Positions 11,731 through 21,842 of a stretch of 64,000 nt of DNA are shown here, one piece after another; position 1 is the stretch's first letter, and the number at the start of each line of letters is the position of its first letter. The stretch is from contig CM057138.1 of assembly GCA_029964075.1 (NCBI GenBank), forward strand, positions 7,062,932-7,126,931. The letters run 5' to 3'. Both the position numbers and the translations under genes were made by a program. Source of the DNA: Patiria pectinifera (Eukaryota; Echinodermata; Asteroidea; Valvatida; Asterinidae). Under the pieces are notes generated by a model. It made no database searches and was not told the DNA's origin. It worked only from the letters and a program-made list of their open reading frames with translations.

Positions 11731-12003
11731 TTCTTCAAAGCGATGGTGGTGGGGTGAGGGCTTGGGGTGTTAATGTTCTTGTGTGTAGCTTTTTATCCGT
11801 GTAAATTGAAGTTGGTGTATGTCTTTCTGATTTGATATTTTCATTGGTCTTTGTAATGTCTTAATTTTATAATTTCTTATTCATGATTTTCCATATAGTG
11901 ATTTTGGTATTTTTCAGTGTATTTTAACAATTTTTTATGGGAAGCGCATTTGAATATATTTTGTTAGAATTTGCGCTATATAAATTAACAAATTATTATT
12001 ATA
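11372..12003 (+). mobile_element. 5'-truncated CR1/L2-like LINE fragment
   Basis: The ORF2 remnant is followed by a 3' UTR of about 270 bp ending in GCGCTATATAAATT and an imperfect (ATT)n run. This 3' end resembles the tail of the SINE at 8888-9177. No target duplication could be identified with certainty. Confidence 0.85.
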
Positions 12004-12314
12004 TTATTGATGTCAGGAATCTGTTAGAGATTATGGGATCGGGTACCAGTAACAAATTTTACAAATAACTTAGTAACTTCTCAGACATTTAAAAGAAAAC
12101 GTGTGAATGTCATTTGTGAGGAATTTTCAAAATAAAAGCCAGGCAACATGGGAAAACAAAACAGATTTCACGTTGATGACGCTCGCGAAAGTTGCAGTTA
12201 CCATGCTGTGACTACACACTGGCATATTTCTGCATTGACGCACCGATGTGACAATTATCGTGCAGACCTTTATGAACAATCTGGACACCAACTTCCGAGA
12301 TCCAAAGGTTACCG
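12004..12314. other. Unassigned non-coding DNA
   Basis: Short spacer between the LINE fragment and the foldback MITE; nothing recognised. Confidence 0.5.
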
Positions 12315-12672
12315 CTCTATAGTCCAAAGGTTCGTTAGTCCGAAGGTTCGTTAGTCCGAAGGTTCGTTAGTCCGAAAATAGAGTATAGCTTAAATAGTCC
12401 CATTGACGATAAAGTTCGATAGTCCGAATCGACAGTAGGTTCAACAGTTCGAATATACAGCATTGAACCTTATTGTCAATACTGAAACTTGTGTGCTTTC
12501 GGATACATGAACATTCGGACTATTGAACCTTGTTTTCATTTCGGACTTCTGAACCTTCGGATTATCGAACCTTCGGATTATCGAACCTTCGGACTAACGA
12601 ACCTTCGGACTATCACATCAAATGCTCGGATTAACTAACCTTATTTCATTTTTGGAATAATGAACCCTCGGG
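12315..12672. mobile_element. Foldback MITE built of GGTTCGTTAGTCCGAA units
   Basis: The left end has three tandem copies of the 16-mer AAGGTTCGTTAGTCCG (12327-12378). The right end has four or five copies of the reverse complement (12540-12615). Diverged copies fill the centre. The whole is one imperfect palindrome. A TA dinucleotide flanks ATAGTCC on the left but the true ends are uncertain; a weaker repeat (CTCGGATTAACTAACC) extends the right side to about 12672. Confidence 0.75.
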
Positions 12673-13146
12673 TACAGACACATAATGAATAGTAAATCAT
12701 ATAAGGTAAAAAATGTTTTTAGAAAAAAAATACACAGTTAAAGTAAAAAGTGACGAAACGAATTTACAGAATTATCGCGTAGCTTGAAAACAGCATTTTA
12801 AAAATGTAAAGACGTATATTTACACGAATTAAGGAAAGACGTCCGGTGTTTTACTTTTTCAATGGTAAACTTTACAAAGTTACAATTAAAGGTGTCATCC
12901 GTTGTGTAAAGATTACCGACTCGAGGTAAATCCGGCATTTATTTGCAATATGCTATTCACAAAGAAGAAACGACTGAAGCTCCTGCGTACTTCTCAGCAA
13001 CGAATGGAAAAAAAAACACTTAGGCCTACGTCTTCGGACTAGTTTATAGGAATCGAGACACTCAAATTAGCCCAAGCCTTCAATTAACTAACCACTTTGT
13101 ATGGCATTTATACATACGGATTTTGAACCGAAAATGTGAGAACTTA
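12673..13146. other. Unassigned AT-rich DNA
   Basis: Nothing recognised apart from one TAGGCCTA (13021). Confidence 0.5.
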
Positions 13147-13482
13147 AGCCCGGCTCACACTTTCCCGATTTTACCGGTTTCCCAGATCACCCAATCGCCG
13201 GTACGTTTCACAGGATGATCAGTCACATGATGACCAGTCACATGATGACCAGTCACATGATGACAACCATGTGACTTCCTTCGTGAATCTGATTGGTTAA
13301 CAGAAATGTTGCATCTGATGAAATCAGATGCGGTGAAATCGAATGCGAAAAAAATCAAACATGTTTGATTTCATCCGGTTGTTCGATATACGGTCAGATC
13401 GGTCCGAATTTTCAGCGCACACCTCTATACGATGACCCGATGATCCGGTGAACCGGTAAAATCTGCAAGGTTGCGCCTGGCT
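13147..13482. mobile_element. Harbinger-like MITE 1 (TSD TTA)
   Basis: Terminal inverted repeats: AGCCCGGCTCACACTTTCCC at the left, and AGCCAGGCGCAACCTTGCAG on the reverse strand at the right. Both continue into GATTTTACCGGTT. Flanked by TTA on both sides (13144-13146 and 13483-13485), the 3-bp duplication used by PIF/Harbinger elements. Only 336 bp, no coding capacity. Confidence 0.8.
13214..13270. repeat. Three tandem copies of CACATGATGACCAGT
   Basis: A 15-bp motif occurs three times in tandem inside the MITE with minor variation. It is too short and lacks spacers, so it is not a CRISPR array. Confidence 0.8.
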
Positions 13483-13485
13483 TTA

Positions 13486-16400
13486 GTATTTGTCCATAAT
13501 GTTACAGTGTGTCTGCACATAAGTGTGTATACATGGAGAGTCATAGCTGTGAATCCTTCATTTTCTTAAACCAAACAGGTCATGTTGGGTTGTGCACTCG
13601 GTTGGCGTCATATTTAGCTATTGACATGTTTTCCGAGTATTTTTCCAAGAATCCTAGAAGTCCTCTACTTTTCGTTTGTTGGAACATAACAGTGTACTCG
13701 ACTCTCAGACTTTAAAAGTTGAGTATAGCCTATTTGTCTTTTTGTTTTCTCAGGAGAACTGAGTAAGATTGAACCAACACTAATTCAAAAGGGAGTCTCG
13801 ATGACAGCCGTTCTGGATCTAGTCACTGAGAGATCTTTGAAAAAGACGTCCTTTATTTTTTTTTATCGAAGAAAATTTAATTTTTTAATTAAAGACACTT
13901 CAGTTACCAGGAAATATTATTTTGTTTACAGGGCAAACACAATAATAACTTAAAAATCGATTAAAACTTTACCTCATTAAAAAAAATATTTTTGTTTGTT
14001 TCTACATAAAAACGAAGTAATGTTTAACAAGGATTAAGTAAAATAAATTTGACTGACTAATTTTACTAAGATATTAGGTAAATTAATTAACTGATTTTTA
14101 ATTTAAAATTTTACCTCACTGTTTTTATCAAAATATAGGGCCTAAGGTAAATTAATTTACCGATTTTCAAGGTAAAATTTTACCAAACATTTGTGAAAAA
14201 CCTTGCCCAACACCTGTTGTGTAAAATAAAGGTTCGTTTGGCACATTGCAAATGTGTAAAATTGTACACACCTGTGCAAACTTTTTGTGTGTATGGGAAA
14301 AATTGTGTGTTCGGGCTTTTGAGCCTCGGATAAAATAAACATTCGGACTGTTGAGTGGACCCTGTTTCAAAAAGGTTACATATTGTCGAGTTGTACATGC
14401 ATCTTATCCAAATCGCGCTCTGGAAGAGTCTTCCCGATCGGCTCTTCGTCTGGTGAATCGATTTTGAACAAAGTTCCTCGAGTATTCCGGGGCATACTTT
14501 TCGGAGATATATACATGTATGTCACTTTCTCGGATCTTTAAGGATGACTTGAACTACAGATTGGTCATTTTTTTCAAACAGGTCTGTACACTGCACTTGT
14601 AATCGTTACCAAGCCGTTGCATCTTCATTTCGAGATCAAATAATCTTTAATATGGTCCGAAAACACCATGACTTTTTTAATGCGATTTCTAACCAATTAA
14701 AACCATGTAGTTTTTATCACTTATTTAATTCCTACGTTTCCCCTGATATTTTAAAGACACTTTCCAATGTAATGCGTTTAAGATTATCTTCAATCGGAAT
14801 AAAGTTACCAATTGATTCGCAATGGACCCTTGTTAAACTTTCATCGCGTAAAAAATATAGGAATGCTATAGGCTTACTGTTAGTACCAGCCTACATTTGA
14901 GTTACTGTATAGGCTCGCTGGGATATTTTGGTATTTCAAACAAACAAGGACGGATAGTTTCCCATTTAAAAGAAGAACATCTCCCACAACCCATGCCATC
15001 TGGTTATTTGGCAATGGTTCTCTCTGTCACCGCGATGCATCACCGGTCACCTGACGCTATTATCGGGGGAGATTCCTCCCTATAGCTCGCCTTGTCAGTC
15101 CGCATCACTTCCATTGCCATCAACCTTTATGGCCTCTTGTTATGCCGTCCTGTACCTCCCGTTAATTGCTAACATAACAATGACTCCAGACACATATGAA
15201 GCAGTTTAATTAGAGTCCCCTACCACAGGGGGTTGGGGTAGGGGTTGGAGGAGAATGTATTCTGTTGGCCCAATTTGAACAAGGTTAAGAACAGGCTGGA
15301 TATTTTTTTTTCTATACGCCGGCTTGGTACACTGTACAGCATCATAACAGTGTTATACAATGTAACCCATTAGCAATATTTACACCTATAGTTTGATTGA
15401 TAACTACTTTTTATCCCGACTTTTTTAATTTTACATTATTTGTTGATCAACGTCAGCCATGCATGCAGTCATTATGCTCCATAATAATTGTTGGATTTAT
15501 ACGCACATAACGATGAATACGGGTCATGTGGACATTTCGCTTGATTGCAAAAGAATGTTGACTGTATTTGGGGTTTTTTTCTATGACCAGTGACCAGGTT
15601 CAGTGAATGATGTAGGTTTTTCATTGTACAGTGTCATAGGCCTAATTGTGTTTGAGTAGTTCTGGCGTGATGCGGTTTGAAAGGATCTTTTAAATAGTTT
15701 TGGAGACAGTACTATTTTTTGAGCTCCAAACTGTGATGTTAGAAAATGAAACGTGTGTGCGCATATTACGTTGGGAAAAAACCACATTGGTTTATCGTGC
15801 CCATTAAGCCTCGCTTTAGAGCGCAAAGGCGCTGATAGGAGATATATTAAAATTAATGTAACACAATTTCTCACCAATTGGAATTAGGGATAAAAAAATT
15901 GACATTACCAGTGACCACCGTCTGGGAATGAAAGGAATGGACACGACTGTGTACCGATCACCTGCCCCATACGGCCAGACCTTAAACTCGGGGCCCACAC
16001 CGCCCGTCAGAAAGTGCGTGCGTGCGGCAGACTTTGGTTTTGAAGTGGACCGCACATCCGCACCGCCCACGCCAGGAATTTACCGGAAGATTGTACTTTA
16101 AAAGCTCCTTAAATAAGTGACATATGGCAGGCAAGCTAGCGCGCATAGGAACTCACAATGCAAGCTCAGGGATCATAGGATTATAACGTGTGCATATTAG
16201 TCGGATCCCCCAGTCGAGAGTGTTTCTGTTTTCCAGCCCAGTCAAAATGCCTGCTTTTATAGCTATTTTCATGAGTTGGCATCAATAATGTTGATTTCTT
16301 CGTGCAAACTGATAAATACATTGACCTGAAACTTCAGAATATCACAACAGAGAAACCCGAAAGGAATATGTTCTGCCTTGCGTTCAATATGGTGTGTTTT

Positions 16401-16616
16401 TAATCACGAAGGCGCGCAATACTACGTTATAATTATTGTACTCCCTATTGTCACAGAATAAACATAATCCATCAGAAATTCTACATGATTTTCCACCTTT
16501 CGATCGTGAAAGCCTGTCAGTGAATACGTGTTCTTTGCCATCTTCGTGAAAAAGCACAACATAATCTCACAGAATGACTCGTAACGTGCTATCTTACTTT
16601 ACAAGATAGCACCATT
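13486..16616. other. Unassigned non-coding DNA
   Basis: About 3.1 kb without a recognised gene. 13850-14190 is AT-rich with repeated GGTAAAATTTTACC-like words. An ATG frame at 14652-14900 (82 codons) matches nothing I recognise. 15960-16070 is GC-richer. Confidence 0.45.
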
Positions 16617-17012
16617 ATGGCTAAAATGACAAGTATATACTTTCTCTTTTTTCTGACATCCGTGAGAAACTTTATCTCCCAACTCTGCGGAGGAAACCCG
16701 CCAACAGTTGTGTCTTGCACGCTTGAGCTGCGCCATTTGTCAGGTAAGCCTAATTTGTGCCGCGAAGGATGTCGAGACGACCAGGCAAGCGTGGCACGGG
16801 GCTCAAGCTTTAATGCTTGCACCACCAAACAACTGCTGGCTATTATATACCAATTAGCATGCTATCAAGTGCTGGCCAAAGTGTACAGTCTTCCGGGGTC
16901 CCAGCAATCGAGGACCCCGGAGCGATCTGCCTCGAGATACCTTCTTCCATGCCTAAAACCTATCAAGGAGGCAGAGTATTTCCCCTCAGCTCAACACACG
17001 AAAAATATATAA
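16617..17012 (+). other. Weak coding candidate: ATG frame with a hydrophobic N-terminus
   Basis: A 131-codon frame starting at an ATG in good context (A at -3, G at +4). Residues 6-14 are hydrophobic (IYFLFFLTS), as in a signal peptide, and the frame contains eight cysteines. A consensus splice donor, CAG followed by GTAAGC, lies near 16745, so a first exon ending there is another reading. No family is recognised, and a frame of this length is not unexpected by chance in 64 kb. No function proposed. Confidence 0.12.
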
Positions 17013-18549
17013 CAATCTACAAGCGGTTACATTGCGACGGCAGCACGACATGTACGTGAAGATGTAACTTGTGTAATGGTGTAAGGATCTTAGTAAAGAT
17101 CATTCACTTGTGAACAAGAAAATTCAGACAAAGTGCTTTGGAAAGGGGAAATAGATTTGTGGATGTTAGAATAGCGGAGTGCTGTCACTGTCAACTCGGT
17201 GCTGACGTGTCTGATATGCTTCACGTGCATCATCTAACATGTATGGGGGATTGGCTGAATATGCACTAAACAGTCACCCACGATGATGTCGGATAGGGTG
17301 ATATGGCAACACTCTAATCAGATATAATTATGTCGATTAATACATACTTCAGTTGTTAAAACACTTCTCAATTCTGCAACAGGGAGACTGAATGTTCACA
17401 TGCGCGGTTTTATTTGTTGCATGCATTCAAAGTTAAAAAGGTCCTCCGTATCTTTCCTTCCAATACTTCGGTTTATCTAATTACACAACAAAAACAGACA
17501 AAAGTCCAAAGACTAAACAGTTGCCTGATTTACAAGATGATAAAATAATATAATCATGTAACTGATGAAAACAAATCAAGCATTTAAGCGATTTAAACAG
17601 TATTCAATATTAAAGGGAAACGGATAAAAAAAAATACAAATATTCATTTAGAAAAAAATAGATAACGGGCCTTGTGTTGCGGATGTCGAGGATATTCTTA
17701 CTGATCTTAATTTAATTACAATGAATGTACAAACGGTTTGCCCATGCCTATCCAAGCGATACAAACTCGCTGTCCGTCTTGATACATAATGTCTATACGT
17801 ATACGAGTGCGTAATTTTGGCCCCGCATTCTGAAATGAAACAGAATGTGGGATCGGAAAAAAATATTTAATAATTATCACATATTAAATTTTGGTTTAAT
17901 TTTGAATAGTAGAACTGAAAATACATGTCCGTGGGTTAAGTGAAATAGAAACAATGTAATGTTGTCTACATTTTGTGAGGTTTTCCTTTGTTTTGGTGTT
18001 TTTTTTACAAACGATATGTAAAACTTGTAACATAAAAGAAATGTATTTCAGAATTATCATTTCTCGTATGTATAGCATTTTCTCTACCGCCACTCAATGT
18101 CAACATTTCGGACGCTAATTGGGCTTAATTGATTTTTTTATTGGAATAATTATTTCCGCTGTTGTTTGGAGATTGCATTAGCAATGTCACCTCGGCGTCG
18201 TGAACCGCCAACTGCGCGTTCTGATGGACAGTCGGCGCCCGCCACCTTCGCCCGCTACGTTTGACCTCGTAACCGCGTGACACAAAACAAAGCAAAGATC
18301 GTTTCCACTGGTGTTCAAATAAAAAAAAGTGAAAACGGGAAAACTTTGGTGGGTGTTGGACTTGCATGTTCACTGGTAAATATGGTGAGCTTTGACCATC
18401 TGCCAAGGGTCAAGGGCGGATCCAGAACACAATTATTTTTTGTTGTTTGTTGTTGGATTCTAGATGCTCTCTGGTGCGATCTGAGGCAATTTCTGACCAC
18501 TTTAACAAAATCTGTTTGAGTGACCGATGGTGGTGTACGCAGTGCCTGC
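17013..18549. other. Unassigned non-coding DNA
   Basis: Mostly AT-rich; nothing recognised. GGGCGGATCCAG near 18415 resembles the end of an interspersed repeat, but no partner end was found. Confidence 0.45.
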
Positions 18550-18570
18550 CTTTAGCCCAGAGTTGTAATG

Positions 18571-18762
18571 ACTCGAGTCAATGACTCGACTCGAGTCCGA
18601 CTCGAGTCACTTTTTTTGGCGACTCGACTCGACTCGAGTCCCGACGGGTAAATGACTCGACTCGACTCGAGTCACTGCGAGCAAATGACTCGACTCGACT
18701 CGAGTCCCTCATCAGAATGACTCGACTCGACTCGAGGAAGGCTAATAAGACTCGAGTCCCAA
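18571..18762. repeat. GACTCGACTCGAGTC array, left arm of hAT-like element
   Basis: Iterated ATGACTCGACTCGACTCGAG units, each ending in the palindrome GACTCGAGTC. A similar array forms the right arm at about 19385-19555. Confidence 0.9.
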
Positions 18763-19384
18763 AAAATAAAAGCAAAACTTATTTGCGAAAAATATTTGCA
18801 ATGACTTACGCCGCGCCGTTCGCGTTGCAAGTTTTTGTTCACGTCACGTTAATGTTCGCGAATAATGTACGTTCATATACAGCGGCCGTCTGTTTTCCTT
18901 CCTCCATAATGATACAACAAACATACACCGTGTCGCGGACTCCCACCTTGTGGTTCTATCTATAGCATGTAATGCTAAACCCGGAACCAGACTTAAAACG
19001 CATTTCTCAATCCGTGGTTTCATCATTGGTTTTGGGCGATTTTGAAGTTCTTGGTGGAACGCTGGCTAAATTTATGTCCCGATTTCACAAAACAAATGGA
19101 TACGGACGGGCCCACCTTTAAATAATCAGAAACAGTTTTGTATAATGCAATTAGGTTTTGACGTTGTCAGCGATCAGCGAACAACAAAATCTAGACCCGA
19201 AGCCAAACCAGTTATAAGACCGAAGTTTCACATCTTCTTATCTGTGATGCAATGGAAACTGTTGGTTGGGTACCATACAGCATACTTTATGTCTTTGGAT
19301 TTTCGTAATAGACTGGTGCCTTGTATTTCTCTCTTGTGTGTGTTGCTTTTTATTGTAATTTATTATATAGTGTTCAAATGTTTG

Positions 19385-19555
19385 TGACTCGAATTGACTC
19401 GAGCTAAATACTTGACTCGACTCGACTCGACTCGACCACACTCTGTGACTCGACTCGACTCGACTCGACCTTGTTGACCTAATGACTCGACTCGACTCGA
19501 GTCACTTCTTTAAAATGACTCGACTCGACTCGAGTCACAACAATCAGTGACTCGT
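19385..19555. repeat. GACTCGA array, right arm of hAT-like element
   Basis: Same unit as the left arm, with runs of up to four or five tandem GACTC/CGACT words. Because the unit is palindromic, the two arms are both direct and inverted repeats of each other. Confidence 0.9.
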
Positions 19556-19573
19556 TACAACTCTGCTTTAGCC

Positions 19574-20291
19574 TATTGCGACGTCACTTGGGTTCGGGGG
19601 TTTTTTTTGGGGGGGGGGCATGGTCCCCGGTTTTTTGCTAGTTTTTTTTGTATCCTTTGTGATGCCTAGACCAAGAACTTTGTGTCGGTGTAAGGTATCC
19701 CTCCGCAACACCAATATTGCAAAATGTTGGTTGCCAAAGTTGAATGCACTGTCCGTATCTGTATTGGTTCTAAACACTGCTTCGGCAAAGCAAAGTATCT
19801 TAACTACACAGTGTAAACACAAGTCGTGCAGGATTGACATTTTAGTAGAAGCCTTTCTGATGTCAAAATAGAGTGCCAGGTTTTCACTGGAGATAAAAAG
19901 CAAAAATGGCCTAGTACTAGTTGCAGTGTATGCTCTAAAATATTAGTAGGCCTACTCAATACAGGGATCTGAGAACCGTGCACGTGAAGGATTGTAGACA
20001 AGCTCCTGTTTAGATAACTCGCTTCAATAGCCGAAGACTTTGGTAAGTATACTTGAACTCGAAGTTGATCAGTTGAGTCCATGGGGCAGTTTTAAGGGCC
20101 TTTGCTGAAATAGACAGGAAAGCCTCAAAAGTCTGTCATGTGTGGTTTTCTTCTACTTGACATAAGCAGACATGGCTGTCATGAGATCTATCATGTTGGC
20201 AGATTGCAAATCAGACTTTAAATCGATGTGTGTCTTAAGCACACTAGGAGAATGGTGAGTGTTTCCCGATATATGGAAGTTGTGTTATCAC
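19574..20291. other. Unassigned non-coding DNA
   Basis: Starts with a T and G run (G10 at 19609-19618). Nothing else recognised; short frames on both strands overlap one another. Confidence 0.45.
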
Positions 20292-20294
20292 TTA

Positions 20295-20991
20295 GGGGCC
20301 TGTCACACTTCTGCGTATCCAAATTCCTTATGAGTTGCGCATAGACATTTTTTTCATACGCAGTCGTACGCACAATACGCACCTCATATGCATCTCTATC
20401 GTTTTGTGTAGTTTTATGTACGCAGATATACGCATGGTACGGCCCAGTACGCAGGATAGTTTTGGGCATGCACAAAACTACGCTGCGTACGCTGTTACGC
20501 AGGTCATAAGTTATAAACACGCAGCGCATCGGTCCCGCATCGGTCGAGTGCGTTACGAGTACGCTATGTGTTCGTGACGCACCCCGTCAGCATATGAGCC
20601 GCCTGTATTGGGACGTATACATAGCGTACTTGCAGCGCAGATGCAACGCACGCTGGACGGCGAGCGGCGGAAATGCGGCGGGAATACGCTCAGAAGCGCG
20701 TCAAGCATGCGGTCGGCATAAGTCGGGTGCGTCCGGAATACGCTCGGCATGCGCACTGCATACTGACCTATTCGCAGCCCGAAAAATAATGTTGTGCACT
20801 GCATACTTAACTCATACGCGACTCATACGCAGTGGATGCGCTGAATTCGTTACTTGTACGCTAGATGTGCGTCGCACATAAGTCAAAGTAATCAAAACAT
20901 TTCGACGTTAATTGAGCGTACGGCTGCGTATTGATAATTTTTGATAAGGAACTCATAAGGAATTAGGATACGCAAAGGTGTGACAGGGGCT
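20295..20991. mobile_element. Harbinger-like MITE 2 (TSD TTA)
   Basis: Inverted ends of about 40 bp: GGGGCCTGTCACACTTCTGC on the left and AGCCCCTGTCACACCTTTGC on the reverse strand at the right, both followed by GTATCCNAATTCCTTATGAG. Flanked by TTA at 20292-20294 and 20992-20994. The interior is packed with TACGC, CGTAC and ACGCA words, which recur in the terminal repeat as GCGTATCC. No transposase. Confidence 0.9.
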
Positions 20992-20994
20992 TTA

Positions 20995-21480
20995 GTGTGT
21001 ATGACAGTTGGTTCACTACTGCGCACTGGTAGACTCGCGCACGTAAAAAAAAAAAAAAACCAACAAAGCCTGTTAGCGAGAGAAACTTCTCAGTCAAACA
21101 CCCCAGCAACGATATCCATTTTTCATAAACGTTTCCACGAACGAGGACGAGTCGGGAGAGACAAAAAATGGCACGTCTGCCGCTTAGTCACCTCCACGTT
21201 GAGGGATATCATTCGGCTCATCCCGTTGCTTAAAAATAATACATGAATCCATAGAGTACAGGAAGGTCTACATCATAATTTGATTGTCATGTCGCCGTCG
21301 TCAGCGAACCCATCAAATGGCGGCTCGACCTCCTTTTGGGCTCATCTTTTATTGACGGCAAGTTCTCGATGATAGTGACTCGCACATCAGTTCTGTATTG
21401 CTTATTAAACACGGATATTTATTCCTCATTACTATTTCACCGCAGCCGGTAAGTTGGCACCCGGGTATCGCTCGGTTGAT
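20995..21480. other. Unassigned non-coding DNA
   Basis: Contains a poly-A run at 21044-21059. Nothing else recognised. Confidence 0.5.
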
Positions 21481-21482
21481 TA

Positions 21483-21840
21483 CGGAAGCTTAGAGTGACC
21501 ATCCGAGTTTCCGCGTTTCCGAGATAATTTATCTCGGAAAGATGGAATACTGAGATAAGAAAGAAGTCTTTCCCTGATATAGTACCTCGGGAAGAAGTCT
21601 TTACCTAGTATATTATCTAGGAAAGACGTCTTTCCCTGATACTCGTATCTCGGGAAGACGTCTTACCGTATAAGTACCAGGGAAAGTCGTCTCTCCAAGA
21701 TATATCGGGGAAGACGTCTTTCTTAAAATATATCAGAGGAAAACGTCTTTCCATTTTGAGGAATCTAGGAAAGATGTCTTAAATAGCTTAGTATTCCATC
21801 TTGGAAACGCGAAAACGCGGATGGTTACTTTAAGCTTCCG
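21483..21840. mobile_element. TA-flanked MITE with GACGTC palindrome array
   Basis: The left end CGGAAGCTTAGAGTGACCAT and the right end (reverse strand CGGAAGCTTAAAGTAACCAT) form a TIR of about 45 bp that continues into CCGNGTTTNCGCGTTTCC. TA lies on both sides (21481-21482, 21841-21842). The interior has about eight diverged repeats of GGAAAGACGTCTTTCC, itself a perfect palindrome, spaced roughly 35-45 bp apart. Confidence 0.85.
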
Positions 21841-21842
21841 TA

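Larger units (their letters stand above)
18558..19565. mobile_element. Non-autonomous hAT-like element, perfect 8-bp target duplication
   Basis: The ends are CAGAGTTGTAATGACTCGAG and the inverted TTACAACTCTG. The 8-bp direct repeat CTTTAGCC occurs immediately on both sides (18550-18557 and 19566-19573). CAG-type tips with an 8-bp duplication are the hallmark of hAT transposons. Both terminal regions are filled with GACTCGA units; the centre (about 18770-19380) is unique DNA without a transposase frame. The intact duplication suggests a fairly recent insertion. Confidence 0.92.

Noticed and set aside
13214-13270. CRISPR-like direct repeats
   Set aside because: Three short tandem copies inside a MITE, with no spacers, in eukaryotic DNA.
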